Made by a program: the position numbers and the translations under genes
Source: Austropuccinia psidii
Taxonomy: Eukaryota; Basidiomycota; Pucciniomycetes; Pucciniales; Sphaerophragmiaceae
Assembly (NCBI GenBank): GCA_023105745.1
Contig: JALGQZ010000015.1
Span: forward strand, 23,603,499-23,667,498
Length of the DNA stretch: 64,000 bases
Direction: 5' to 3'
Shown: in pieces, positions 20,906-33,368 of the stretch
Position numbering within the stretch: position 1 is the stretch's first letter
Layout of the letters: every line of letters begins with the position of its first letter
The notes under the pieces: generated by a model
What the model was told of the DNA's origin: nothing
The model's input: only the letters and a program-made list of their open reading frames with translations
The model's database searches: none

Positions 20906-22922
20906 CACTCAGAAAGATTTAGTAGCTTTAATGTCTTTTTCTATGGGTAGATTAAGTCTTCCTTTGCTATAATGTGACTTATAGGGTGAACTATTTCCAA
21001 TTGATGTCTTTTTTCTGACATCTTGTATGACATTTGCTATGTCATCAATTCTTCTTATGCTGATGCATCTGCACTTTACTGCATGCCCTAAGTCTTCCAG
21101 AAGCTTTTTCAGATGCTTGTGATTTCTCATCTCTATTGTTATTTCTGGATCAATATATTTAAGTATTTTGGTTTATTTAAGCAACCATTCATTAGGTTAT
21201 TTCTCTTTAGAGTATCTGTCTCTCTCAAAAGAGACATATTTTTGCCAAATAAAAGTACCAATACTTCAATTTTGAATTATTTGGGTTTTCCACCATTTTC
21301 AGATTTTCTTCCATGTATTTCTTTCATTTCAGTGTACCATATGTTTTCAGTGCCTCTGAATGCAGCTTTGAGTCTTGTCGTGATCCAGTAGTTTGATATA
21401 TTAGGGAATTCAAAAAAGTCTATCAATATAGTCCTTGTGTTCCATGTAATCATATTGTTTCTCAGAGTAAGTGAGGATTTCACCATATTTTTAAATAGAT
21501 TCACACCTTAGCCTTGGAGGCTGATATTAAGGAGCTTATTTTTATGAGATTTCTTCCTCTTTCACTTTCTGGGATTTGTAGATGATAGGTTCATCACCTT
21601 GGCTTGTGTGAGGGAAGAAATTTCCTTCTTGTTCCTATTTCTAATACAGGTAATCAATGTCTTTTCTAATGTTGTCCTGCTGTTTCTGGACATTTCTTAA
21701 GTCCCCCTTCATAGTCTGCTGTTCCTCTAGTATTTAGTTCTACTTTCTATTTGTTTTTTCAAACTCTGCCCCAAATTTTTTTGCTAAATTTGCCTGTAAG
21801 TCTTTGATGAATGTATCTTGGGAGATAATTTCATTCATTTATTGTTTTCATTTCTGAACTAACTCCTTGTACATGATCATATGTCCTTTCTTTGAATTTT
21901 CCCATGTTGGAAAATTTGAAACTACTACGTCTGGAATTCTTGGTTTCAAAATTCTGAGGGGGAATTTTATCATCAATAGGAATAAGCTGACACTCAATTT
22001 ATTCTGCGCTATAAACAATATTGGCAGGTACAGTGAATTTTTGGGTTTTGGGTACCTCCTGGAATAATTCTAAAGAATGATGTGATTATTGCTTCTCTTT
22101 TCTGAAAAAGTCTTGCTTTTTATTTGGGGCCATTTCCTTTCCTGGAACTACAAGGGATGACTGGAGAGTCCTGAAAAAATTGTCGTTTGGATTTTAAATC
22201 CTGTAGCTTTTGGACTGTTTTGGGGAATATAGAATTTATCCCTCCATGCCTTTCTTTAACTGAATCAGATTGGGCTCTTCCATATGTCACAAATTCTCTA
22301 TTTCTTCAATTTCTGCCTTATGTTTTATTATTCATGTTTCTCTCTAGTTTAAAAGGATGAAATTTCTGTTGAGATTACAACTTTTTATCTCTATCAGAAG
22401 ATTTTGGTAAGTCAGTTGATTGACTAAGAATTTCTGACTTATTTTTTCAATTTTGGCCCATGATGCTGCCATGGTGAACATTTTGTTGTCCATACTCCAA
22501 GTGAACAACTATTTCAGGACTAGATGAATCTGAGTGAATGTTCCTGCATATGTCCAATTTATTGTTTGGACTTGGTTGAATTTTGTTGGGAATGGGACTT
22601 TGGGAAGGAATTCCCTGATGGTAAGTCCCTTTCTGGTCATTTGATCCAGCAGGTGGTTGTCTTATTCCTCTTCTATTTCTTCCTTGCCAAATTTCTGGCT
22701 TATTTCTTGGTTATTAAAGACCTCTGAGAAATGCTGGTGCCATTTTAAAAAATGACAAAAGACAAAAAACACTGTATTTCTTAAGGTTTGTTTACCTTCA
22801 AGAGGTAATTGGACATATTTCTGCTTTATAATTTTTGGGGATTTTCCTTTAGATCTGATAAAGCTGTCAATCACTATTATATTTTTGTCAAGCTTTCTTG
22901 TTGATTCAACCTGTTTTTTCAA
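20906..22922 (-). pseudogene. gag: R2-3 gag, degenerate
   Basis: Minus strand. 22922-22796 matches the upstream exon; 22723 downward matches frame a (SMDNKMFTMAASWAK against SMDNKRSNLASHWAE of R2-4); 21504-21280 is the gag core (NYWITTRLKAAFRGTENIWY, EIHGR). 21130-20909 is its C-terminus (HAVKCRC, DDIANVIQDVRKKTSIG), which ends without the CCHC knuckle. Stops are frequent. Confidence 0.75.
22724..22795 (-). other. Decayed copy of the R2 gag intron (72 bp)
   Basis: Minus strand: TGAAG then GTAAAC donor; acceptor block ATGGCACCAGCATTTCTCAG then AGG. The R2-4 intron ends ATGTCCCCTGCATACCTCAG then AGACC. The position, the 20-nt ATG-to-AG spacing and the donor context agree, so the arrangement predates the split of these two copies. 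Confidence 0.5.
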
Positions 22923-24218
22923 TGTCTTATTGGGCTTCTTGTTTCTTTGTGAAGGTATTGGTGTCCACTATTTTGAGTTTTATTACAAATTCACATTGTC
23001 TCTTTTTTCCTTTTCTATTTGAAAATTCCTCCTTGTGTTTGGGGATGACACAAATATATTTTTCTGGGATTGTGTCTAAAGGGGAATATATTATTATCAC
23101 ACTTGAAAGAAAAATACAAAATATTTTGATTCAATTTGAATAAACAAAATTCCAGTCTTCCACTGTTATTTCTTCTGGATTTGGTTTAATTTTTTTGAAA
23201 TATTTTATTTCTTTCTTTTTTAAAGAAATAACAGTTTTAAAGATTTTTGTTTTAACTATTTTTTATGAGTAGAATATTTAATATCAAAGATTTATTTTAT
23301 TTTATCAAGCTCAAAGATTATTTTGAAAATATGTTATTGACTTATTGAAATGGAAAGAAAAACTTCTGATTGTAAAAGTCCTAGTTTTTCTTTCTCTTTG
23401 GAAGTAAAAAAGCTCAATATCTTATTTTACAATAATTGTATTGAATAATGAAGTTCTTTTTTGGGTTTTCTATTTGAGTATTCATCAAATAAAAAGAAAT
23501 TTCAATGATACTTTTCCTCAATTTGAGTAAAAGGGATTTCATTCAACAATATAGAGATTGACTATTAAAGATTTAGAATAATGAATATTATGATTTCAAT
23601 CCATTTTTTTAAATTTTGGTAAATAATATTATTATTTGCATTTGAATACACTATTTGCATATGGAAATTACTATGAATTACTAATAAGAATTACTTATTA
23701 TGATTATGGTTTATTTATTCCTTTGATTATGTATCAAAAACAATTAATCAGTTTTTTCCTCAACTTGAGTCAAAAAAAGATTTTTATTCAGTAAGATCCA
23801 ATTTAAATATTACAGAATTGAGATAATAGTAAAACTATTATTTAAATATTTATTGTTGATTTTCAATTAAAAATATTATTCCAAATAATTTTCACACAAT
23901 TTGGGGAAAGGAATATTTTTTATTTAAGTATACTACTTGTATATGAAGAGAACTTTGAACAATTAATACAAATTACTTATTATTATGAATTTTTTTTGGA
24001 AAATTGCAATATGAAGCTTTAAAAGGTCTATATATTTAAACAAACAAGAATTTATATTATTTTTTCATAATAAAAATTTTAAAAATTAGAATAAAAATGA
24101 AAAAAATTGGACATTTTACCTACGTTTATAGTAAAAAACCTCAAAAAATAATGAACATAGTCCAAAAAGCACCTAAATACGTCTAGAAGTGTTCCAAAGC
24201 ATGGCCAGGCCCCAAAAA
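22923..24218 (-). other. R2-3 leader and primer-binding site
   Basis: AT-rich leader on the minus strand with long A and T runs and no supported open frame. The primer site TGGGGCCTGGCCAT is at 24214-24201, 4 nt inside the LTR end, one G shorter than in R2-4. Confidence 0.55.
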
Positions 24219-25343
24219 TGTCAGGGTGAGTCTATTAAGTAGCTTAGAAATAGTAAATAAAGGCTAGCACTATGATTGTGACACAGTAAAAATCATTCTA
24301 AAATTACCTAAAATGGTCCACTGTTGAATGATAACAGTGGTGATTCATCTACTGAGAAGCTTAGCTGCAATGATTCAATATCAATTGACTGTACACATCA
24401 GTACAGTAATTAATCAATTTAATTATATCAACATTATCCTAAGATTAGTATGGGTATAAGACATTTTGAATATTTAAGAATGCTAATTAATTGATGATGA
24501 GGTCCTTTTCCAGTCACAAATGTTTTGCTTTTAGCCCTTTTGGTGACTTTGAAGGGCTTTAAAGCTTTTCAAATATCTAAAGAAGGAGAATATTTATTCT
24601 GGAGGCTTGATTGTAGCTCTTTACTATCAATTCTGATGTCAGCATAGTCAGGATTGTGGTTTTGGGAGCACAAATGATCATTTTGGATCAATACAGGGTG
24701 AGGAAAGTCTTCACAGGACGCATCAGAGCTGTTATGAAATGTCCATAGTGTTTTTATGACTGATATTAGTCATTATGGGCTGTTTTAAGCTTTAAAGAAC
24801 CATTATTTCAAGTATCAAGCTAGTAATGATTGGTACATATTTGGTACAGACCAGTATTGGACAAAAGCCTTCCAACCCAGATATCTAGGTCAGTTTCTGG
24901 GATATCAGGAACAAAAGAGAACAGTGTTGAAGGGATAAATGAGCTTTGAAAATAGGTATGCTTCATGATTACTCTTTGTAAAATTAGTAAAAGTTAAAAT
25001 GGTTTTAATTTTTGGTTGTATTTTTGTAAATCAGTATGGGGCTTCAGAATATTCCAAGCCAGATATTGTTTCCAATTTGGAAGATATATTTATTTCAATG
25101 ATAAAGTATTTGAGGGCTTGATAAGATTTGAATTTTGGTATACTCTATAGTACAGCTGTGTGAATATATGGAAAAGACAAAGGGGGTTTTTAATATTGCT
25201 ATTCTCATAAAACCTGTATGTTGGATGATAAAACATTGAGAAAAGATCCCTTTGCCAAATTTGGAGATATATTGGTCCAAGGTATTTCAAATTTTGAATC
25301 TCATTTATATCTTTTTTGATGTACTTTTTTACATCTGTATGTG

Positions 25344-28300
25344 TGTGAGCATGTGAGATATGTATGACATACCCATAAGGCCACAAATGACTTTATACAA
25401 AGTTGATTTAGTCTTGAACAGACTTATAAATTGAATTTCAAACAAAAAATAACAAAAAAAACATAACTTTATTTTAGATGAACAAAGTTATAATTATTAT
25501 GTCATTTTTTGGATCCTACACCAAAAATAACCTTGGGTAGACCCATAGGGTGTTATACCTAAAAATGGTTATCTCTTATGTTATTAGAAGATTTGAGAAT
25601 CCCACATTAAAATTGAAACTTTTTTAACATTTTTTAAAAAATTTCAATTTAAGCTTATTTAAGCTTAAATGTGAAGTTGCATAAGGTTTATGCAAACTCA
25701 CCAAACTTTTAGTTAAAATTTAGGTGTTGTGTATATATACTAAATTGCTAAGGATTTTCCATACAGAATATATATCCTGTGTGAGCACAATTTAAAAGGG
25801 TTTAAGGCCATAGTAGGTATTCAAATAAATAAAAGGGCAAAATAAATGCAGAAAGGTAGGACAAAGGAAAAAGGACAAATGGAGCAGGGGTACCCAAATT
25901 TTGGGATCTGAAAGGACTTTCTTGAAGTTGTCCACCTTTATTGGAGGATTTTTCACCTTATTTAAGATTTAATATTAGACTTTGATCCAACCTTAAGATT
26001 TAAACTGGTTTTATCCCAATTTGGACAGGAATTTCAAGCTGCCAAAGGGGAAATCCCAATATGAAAGCTTGGAATCCAGATTTTGAAAACTTTCAAAGCT
26101 TAAATAAGCTTAAAAATTCAAGTTTAAAAGTATCAAAACCTTATCAAAACTCAAGGTTTGGTGTGTATTGCTATTTTACCTGGAAAAATAGCAATAACCT
26201 CAAAATATATTTAAAATCTAATTCTTAATGGATTTTCTTGAACTTTTCACAAAGGTTACAAATTGATGTCATCTGTGTATAATTAAATTTGAAGGATTTT
26301 CTTAAAAAGGTTTAATTGCTAATCAGCCTTTAAATTAAATTTTTTAATTATTCTTAAATAAAATTAAGATTTCTCTAGAAATTAATTACAGAGTCAATTT
26401 AGAGATTTTTGCTTGAAACTTTGCTTCAAAGGTATCCATGTAATGAATTCTAATATAAAGAGACTTGCTTCATATGAAAGCTTAACATAATTGAGCCAAA
26501 AGAGGATTAAAGCTACTTGGAATTAGGAATAACACTGGTAACTTCAAATTCGGATTAAAAATAAGCTACCTTAAGTTGAGAACCTTACTTTCAAGCATGG
26601 TTCTTCACTTTTGACCTGAGAACTCCCTCTATATCCATGATTACTCATGAGAGCTTCCCTTCAGGGATAAAAAGAGCCTAAAAATCTGTAAGGTGTGGAT
26701 ATGAAACTTTGATTAAAAATCAAGTACTTTTCCTGTCCTCAAAATTTGTATAAGGTAAAAATCAATTAAAAATAGTAAGAAATATTATTTTTAAGAGAAA
26801 ACACGCCAATTTTATTGTTTATAACTTTATTAGTATAACACAATAATATTATAAAGATTTATTGTTTTACCAACAATAAAAATTTATCCAAAAATACTCT
26901 ACAAGAGATATTTAAGGCTAGAAAAGAAATTTCTTCAAGAGCAATTTCAATTGGAATTAATTGAGCAAAGAACTGCAATCAATTAATTAAAGAACAAAGT
27001 CTTTAAGAAGAATATTAAAGATAAAACACGCCAAAAAGTGACCAGAGTGAATTTGGAAACAAAGTGACAAAGTTTACATTGATGAAAGATGCTTTAATTC
27101 ACTTTTGGGGTGGTTCAGGGGTAAAAATGATTATAAAACTTACAAACAATGATTATGATTATGTTTTAACGTTGTTAAAAGGTTTAAAATGATTTGATAA
27201 AGGTGGTTGGAATCTTTTATTGATTTTTTTAACAATGTTTAAACTAATTATAAAAGGAAAAGATTCTAACATGAAGAGAAAAGTGGGGCAAAGAAGACAT
27301 TCTTTTATAGCCATCAATTTTCTTACTCCAAAAGTAAAATTTACTCTTGTCAGTGGTGAAAAACAGTCTGACAACAGAAAAGCCAATTATGGCATCATTG
27401 AACCCTGGTTTAGACCAAAAAAGGGCTGGTTTAAGCCATTTTTAGCCATTTTTAGCCATTTTAGACCTTTAAATCAGCCATTACTATAGCAATACCTGGT
27501 CTAGAGCCTTCAAAACACATCAGTATTTGTGTAAGAGACATAGAAACCAGTTAAAACTGTTTTTACTATGATTTTTTTATCTTAAGGGTAGCTTTACCCT
27601 CCTGGAAACAGCTAAAACTACCCCAGTTGGTATCAAAACCTCATCATCAATTGAGTCCACAGACCCTGTAGCTCAACTCCAGGCCAAAAGTGATGAACGT
27701 TTGCGTGAATTTTGACACCACACTCCAGTCAGCAAGGATTTTGGGGGTCTGGCTCTCCCTTAGAGCTAGAATTCCTTTTCCCCCCCAATTTATTTTTTCC
27801 TTTAATTCCTCATCATGTATTATACTTGTAATTTACATATGTAATTCAATTGAATTATACAGTACAATACAGTAATAATTGATACCTCATATTTAAATCA
27901 AAGTTCACTTATATAATACACGCGCACATTTTGACATTTCAATTGAATTCAATTGAAAATACTTGAATTCCTCATAACTTCTAAACTCCACACAACACCT
28001 CAATTTTAACACAAAAATTGATGGTTAACACAACATGTGGTGTGAATTAAATTAAAGTTTTGAGGATTTTCAACTTTTGTATTGAAAATACTAAAAACTT
28101 AATTTAAGCTTATCTAGAGTTGAGTTACAAAAATTTCACTCAGAGGTGACCCCACCTTATTTTTATGAGGAATCCAATGTTGAAATAATTTTTATATGTT
28201 TATTTTCTGGATAAAAAGTTATAATAATTTTTATTCAACTTTTTTCCAAATTTATTCATTTTTTTACAATTTTGTTAAAAATTCATTTTTACTTAATTTT

Positions 28301-29329
28301 TTCAACTATAAATGTAATTTTATAATTTGAAAATTTAATGTAATTTTATTTTTAAATTGTAATTAATTTTTTAATTTTGAATATAATTTTATATTTATAT
28401 TTTGATTTTTGTTTTAATAATATAAATAAACTTATTTGATTTGTATTTATATGTTAATTTTGTATTTGTGGTCTTTTGGGTATATGAAATTACCTCTAAG
28501 GCTCACAAAATCCCTGTTTTTGCCAATACCCAATAATCATTTCAATCAATCAGGAACTTTAAACTAGTAATTTTTTATTAATTATCAAATATTATTATCA
28601 AAGTAGTTTCTTAAGTATTTTATTCTTTATTAATCTTCATTTGAGGCATTGGAATCATGGAAATCAGATTCTTGTTGTAATCAATTATGATATGTTTTAT
28701 GATATAAAGTTATTGTCTTAAATAATATTTTAAAAATACACAAATTCCTCTTAAAAACTCTTAAATCTTTTTTTATCATAAAAGAGTTGTTTTTATCTTT
28801 AAAATTGTGTTTTTTGCATGCTTTTAGCTCATAAACCTTATTTAATATAATAACCGTTTTTTCTAAATTTTTGTATTCAATAAATATTATAAGCAAGTTT
28901 CCCCCAAAATGATATATATTCTTCATCTATTATTAGTTTTTTTATATAGAGTTTTTGTATAGGAATTATCTCTGCACAGTGTGAAATAATTTGATTTATA
29001 AATAATATTTATGTACTATTTATAAATGGTTCAATATTTTGATTTTGCATTTGTAATTTTCCCAATAAAAGCTTTACACTTCCCATTGGTGAATTTTCCC
29101 ATGACTATAACAATAACAGAATAATTATAATTAATTATAATTATTAATATTTTTATTATTATTAAATTATTTCATAATAATTCAATCCTTTTTTTCTGTA
29201 TAAATATTTCTAATAATTATATTAATTTCTGGTTATAATATTTCATTATATTATATTTTCTACTGAGGAAAGTCCTAGTACTCTTGATATTTCATACTAT
29301 TGTAAAGAGCTTCATAGACAAGCCTTACT
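25344..29329 (+). repeat. Solo LTR, R3-like subtype, target duplication ATGTG, itself interrupted
   Basis: Starts TGTGAGCATGTGAGATATG and ends GCCTTACT, with ATGTG at 25339-25343 and 29330-29334. Without the nested insert it is about 2160 bp. The same LTR without interruption is at 53903-56083 (2181 bp). The host LTR reads ACATCTGTATGTGGCTTC across the insertion point. Confidence 0.88.
26687..28507 (-). repeat. Solo R3-type LTR with target duplication AAATC (1821 bp)
   Basis: On the plus strand starts TGTAAGGTGTGG and ends GAGGCTCACA-like (TAAGGCTCACA), flanked by AAATC at 26682-26686 and 28508-28512. It lies inside the solo LTR 25344-29329. Same family as 1348-3185. Confidence 0.93.
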
Positions 29330-29599
29330 ATGTGGCTTCAAAAAATTGAAAGACAGATATATTTTCTAATTGAGAATATATCTGTATTCTAATGATACAG
29401 AACTTTAGATCTTTATGTGCTCTACGCTTTTGTATGCTTTAAAGTCCAGCTTTATATATATATAGCGTAGATACAGAGGGTTCTTTCTATTGATATTCTC
29501 AAAAATCCTGTCTTTTTGGTTATAAACATTTGAACAAAGATTGCTTTGCTAATTTTGGAGAGAGAGGGGGGAATACCAGGATATGAAAAAGCTGATTGA

Positions 29600-31200
29600 G
29601 ATTAATTGAAAGTAGATATTAAACAAGATGGGGAGCAGTCTCACCTGAAAGAGGATACAGATTATCCTCAATTACTGAATTATTCAACAAAACTCAACAA
29701 GAAGGTGGAATAAGAAACATGACAAATTACAGAAGCTTTATTGGGGAAAATGAAGCAATCATCACTTACCTTCAAAGATACAAATATATTCAAGGTGCTA
29801 TCAATCATAATCAAGAAATATTGTCTAGCCTTTCACCAAGTGTTCAAGAGTCAATTTAGAAAGAAATGATCAAAGAAAGAGCTATGGTTCAAGCCTTGGA
29901 TGGTGGCTACATCATTCCAAGATTGGATATCTTGAAATTATAAATTGAACAGGAATTTCAGGCTAAGGTACTTATCAAACAAGAAGAGTTTTACAAATCA
30001 GAACCTCCAGAAAAGAACACAACATTTTAATATTAAACCTTGGAGAAAGCCTTAAAACAAGTGAACGAATTTACCCATAAAATCAAGAATCCTCCACAAC
30101 CAGACCCTCAACCAAAGATTGAAGGAAAAGAATCTTTAAAAGAATTTTTAAATCAGCTAAAAACATTATAAGAAGCATTTAATACACCAAGAAGGAACTG
30201 GAACAATAATCAGGACCAAAGATTCCCTTAAAATAATCAGCCATAAAGGCCGAGGAATCTCCTACCACCATTTTAATTCAGTTACCAGCCATACATACCA
30301 GCTCAAATGGCTCCAAGACCACTATGAAAATGTGCTTGCTTTAAGGAAGAAGGAAACTCAGCCACTAGATGCACTCACCTTTCCAACCAAGGAGCATTTT
30401 ACCTATTTTCCAATTTCAAGAGAGTACCTGTGGAAGGAAATTAAATGTCCAAAGACATGGTCAAGACTTTTGAAAAGAACAAGAAGAGATCAATACAAAA
30501 TTCATGGATAAAACTAGTATCAAACTAAAACCAGATTAGGATGTTGAGTCCAGTGAAAAGAAATCAGAAGATAAATAAACCTCAAATTTCACAGGTGAAA
30601 GATTGGTAAAATTGGAAACCACCTACCATTTCCTCAGCCAATGAACCTATTTAATCACACCTTGGCCTGAGTCAGACCAAAAAAAGAATGGCCAGACAAG
30701 CACCAAATTTAGCGCCAAAGAAGAAAGAAGCTATTCCAGGAACTTATATTGAAGAGGAGAAAGAAGAAGAAAGAGTCCTAGTAGCAATAAATTTCAAAAT
30801 AAGACCAACCTCAGAAGGAGATTACAAATATTGACAATATAAATGAAGATGAAGAAATCCCCAGATAAGAAAATAAGCTCAGAAAAATCAAAGGAAACAA
30901 GTTTAAGACAAACCAGAAATTGAAAAAATTATGCAACAAAAGATTAACCTCACCATTGAGGAAAGTTTGCGGATGTTACTCAGTTTTTTCTATAAACTAC
31001 AGGAACTATAAGAAAAAGACTAGAATATTGGATATCTCAACTAAATGGATCTTCAATAAATACTATTAGCATTAGGATTTAAATAAATACAAAAGCCCAA
31101 GATTAATTATGCCTGTCCTTTGGTATTTATCAAAATCTTTATTGGAAAAGAGGAATACCCAATCCAAGAATCAATTCACACTGGGGAAGAACTCAACTTC
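29600..31200 (+). pseudogene. gag: R6 gag, degenerate
   Basis: Broken frame with stretches such as TELFNKTQQEGGIRNMTNY, SFIGENEAIITYLQRYKYI and EILSSLSPSVQESI (29680-29860). Then a coiled-coil-like region and a zinc-knuckle-like segment at about 30328-30380 (KCACFKEEGNSATRCTHL) that looks like CCHC with one spacer residue lost and His read as Asn. Many stops. The gag assignment rests on the knuckle and the order before protease. Confidence 0.6.
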
Positions 31201-31640
31201 ATACCAGAATAAATAGCCATAAAATAATCACTAAAAACAAGACATCTGAACATGAACTTCAGAGGAATTGGGGGACATAAAACTTCATTGGTTACACTTT
31301 CTATATTTTCTTTAATCATTTTGGCTTAAGGTTAAGAAACTCAAATACACTTCTTCATTTCAAAAGTATCTGTCCATACAGTACTTGGAAGACCCTTCTT
31401 GGCAGAAAACAACATTAGGATAGATTTTCCCCATAAAAAAGGTGAAAAAATCAGTTATGAAGAGCCTGATGGAAGAGGATTGTGCATTCCAATATGAAAA
31501 CTTCAAAGAACTGGATGGAAAACTGGTTGCCCTAGAGGAATGGATCTATGCAATATGGAAAAATTGGTTGGAAATACCTAAAGAAAGATGTTTCAAACAG
31601 AAAAAAGGGACAATTCCATGATTAATTTGACCAAGAGGAC
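31201..31640 (+). pseudogene. R6 retropepsin-like protease remnant
   Basis: Contains FRGIGGHKTSLV (about 31258) and VHTVLGRPFLAENNIRIDF (31371-31430), typical of the flap and C-terminal part of retropepsin-like proteases in Gypsy pol. The catalytic D(S/T)G is not visible before it. Confidence 0.55.
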
Positions 31641-33368
31641 ACAAGAGCTACTTATATCTCCAAATAGTGATGAATTTGGTTCCAAATTAGAAAACACCAA
31701 ATGAAACACAAATCTCAAAAGAAAATCTGAATGCCTTTCCTCTGGAGATGAATCACCCGAAATCATTTATTGATAATTCAGAAATATGTCAGATTCTGGT
31801 GGCTGGAAAGAAAAACATCAAAGGAAAACCTTTCAAAACTAAAAACAAAAGGAGTAAAGTCATGTTTAGTGAACATAATGAGCTTTCACATGAATAAATC
31901 ATAAATGAGGCTTAAAAAGACCTCAAAATTATGGAATAAAGATACAAAAGCCCAAAACCATATCAACTTCTTAGATAGACAATTGCACAGCCAAGAAGAA
32001 CCTTATGAATGGAAATGGGAAAACAATGAATTCATCCAGCAACCTCTCAATGAAGAAGAAGAAACAGACTCCAAACTATAAAATCAATGAAATGACATTT
32101 ACATGCTATACATCACCTTTGAGGACATTGTTGGGGATGAAGCTAAAGAAACTTTGTGTGAAGACAAATATTTATGTCACCTTCCAGGAGCAAATTTGAA
32201 CAATATCCAATTTTTAGAGCTATTAACTGAAGTTAGATTTAAAGGAAACCTGGGAAATCATTTCTGGAATAAAACATTTGCAATGGTAATATTACTAAGA
32301 AGTGGAATCTACTTCAAGAAAATTTGAGTCCAATGTTACCTTGGATTGAATGGATCAAAATATCAAACTGGAAAACTGAGGTGGGTTGGAGATGAATATA
32401 TATTCAGTAATGGAGGCTGATGGTGGTCAGAATTTCCATAAGAGCCAGAAATTGACGAAGGAAATGCTTTTCTGGAATGCCTAAAAGAAGTTATGCTCTC
32501 CAAATTACTCAAAAGAAACTCACCTTTCCCACTTGAGGAATTTAACTCTAAAGAAAATCAATATCATCAAGATTCTTTCTCTAATAATGTATCAGTAACC
32601 TTCATAAAATTTATCATTACTTTCCTTTCATTTTTCTCAAATTAAACTTAAGGCAGTGACTTCCTTCATTAACAAAAATGAAATTCATCACCAAAGTATT
32701 ACTCAAAAAGAAAAAGAAAAAATAAAAAAAACTTCCAAAAAGATTTCAATTAGCTCCACCAAGGCAAATTCACCAATTTTTGGATCCTATGGGGAAGAAT
32801 TCATAAAAGAAGACCAAATTACTTATGAATATTCAATTCAGAAAGCAAACTATGAATAACTCAATAAAGAGAACATTTGTAACTTCAAGGGTACTCCATC
32901 AATATCAAGAAACCATGATCTTCAAGAAATTAAGGAATTTATGGAAATTATGGAGGTTTCTGACAAAACCAATGATCAGATTGTTCAGAAACTAATAAAT
33001 CAATTAAACTTTCAACTATGAAAGCCAATGTTGAAGAAAGGTTAAAACTCCCAAATAAAACATTGATTAAAAAAGTCAGACTCCAAGTTAATCATTAAGC
33101 GGTGACCTCCTACCTTATCAAAGAGGAAAGTAAATTTCTCAACAAAAATCAAAAAATTAACTCTCTATAATTAAGAATCACTAGTAAGTGTGCTCCTGTC
33201 TTATCAAAGAATAGTATCCAAATTCTTCCCCAAGGTATCATTGAAAAACTGTTAAATTCACCTCAAAACTATGTAGCTATTTGCAGTAACTTGTTGCTTT
33301 AAACAACAGGGTTCCTGTTTAATCCATCCCAAATAATCAAGAAAAAATAATCCAAATAAGTCTGATAC
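31640..33368 (+). pseudogene. Unrecognised coding remnant downstream of R6 protease
   Basis: Weak open segments on the plus strand: 31980-32340 (acidic start, then LCHLPGANLNNIQFLELL and NHFWNKTF), 32340-32580 (Trp-rich, with GNAFLECLKEVM and NSPFPLEEF), and 32656-33020 (Lys/Ser-rich, then EIKEFMEIMEVSDK). I do not recognise a domain, and it does not look like RT. It may be the C-terminal part of a Gag-Pro polyprotein or a third gene of the element. After 33030 it becomes AT-rich with nothing visible. Confidence 0.4.

Larger units (their letters stand above)
19115..29569 (-). mobile_element. R2 Gypsy element, third copy (R2-3), internally deleted, minus strand
   Basis: Minus-strand order: 5' LTR (29569 to 24219, expanded by nested LTRs), primer site, leader, gag remnant, protease C-terminus joined directly to the integrase C-terminus, 3' LTR piece (20499 to 19115). 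RT, RNase H and most of integrase are gone. The 3' LTR is cut at 19115 by R2-2 and the 5' LTR at 29569 by the R6 segment. Confidence 0.8.
24219..29569 (-). repeat. R2-3 5' LTR, interrupted by a nested solo LTR
   Basis: Minus-strand end is ACTCACCCTGACA at 24219. 24219-25343 and 29330-29569 are LTR sequence; between them lies the solo LTR 25344-29329. It is cut near 29569, within a block that aligns to TTTTGGAGATACAGAGG, so the first few hundred bases of the LTR are lost. Confidence 0.75.
29570..33368 (+). mobile_element. R6 Gypsy-like remnant: gag and protease, no RT
   Basis: A plus-strand coding remnant unlike R2, R3 or CH, bounded by the cut R2-3 LTR on the left and the R3-2 5' LTR on the right. 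No LTR of its own is recognised. No RT, RNase H or integrase motif is seen. Confidence 0.6.

Noticed and set aside
27220..27489. Open frame shared by several LTR copies (also near 1930)
   Set aside because: In the middle of the R3-type LTR and broken in other copies; kept by recency, not coding.
31640..33030. Envelope gene after R6 protease
   Set aside because: No signal peptide, membrane segment or cleavage site could be seen.
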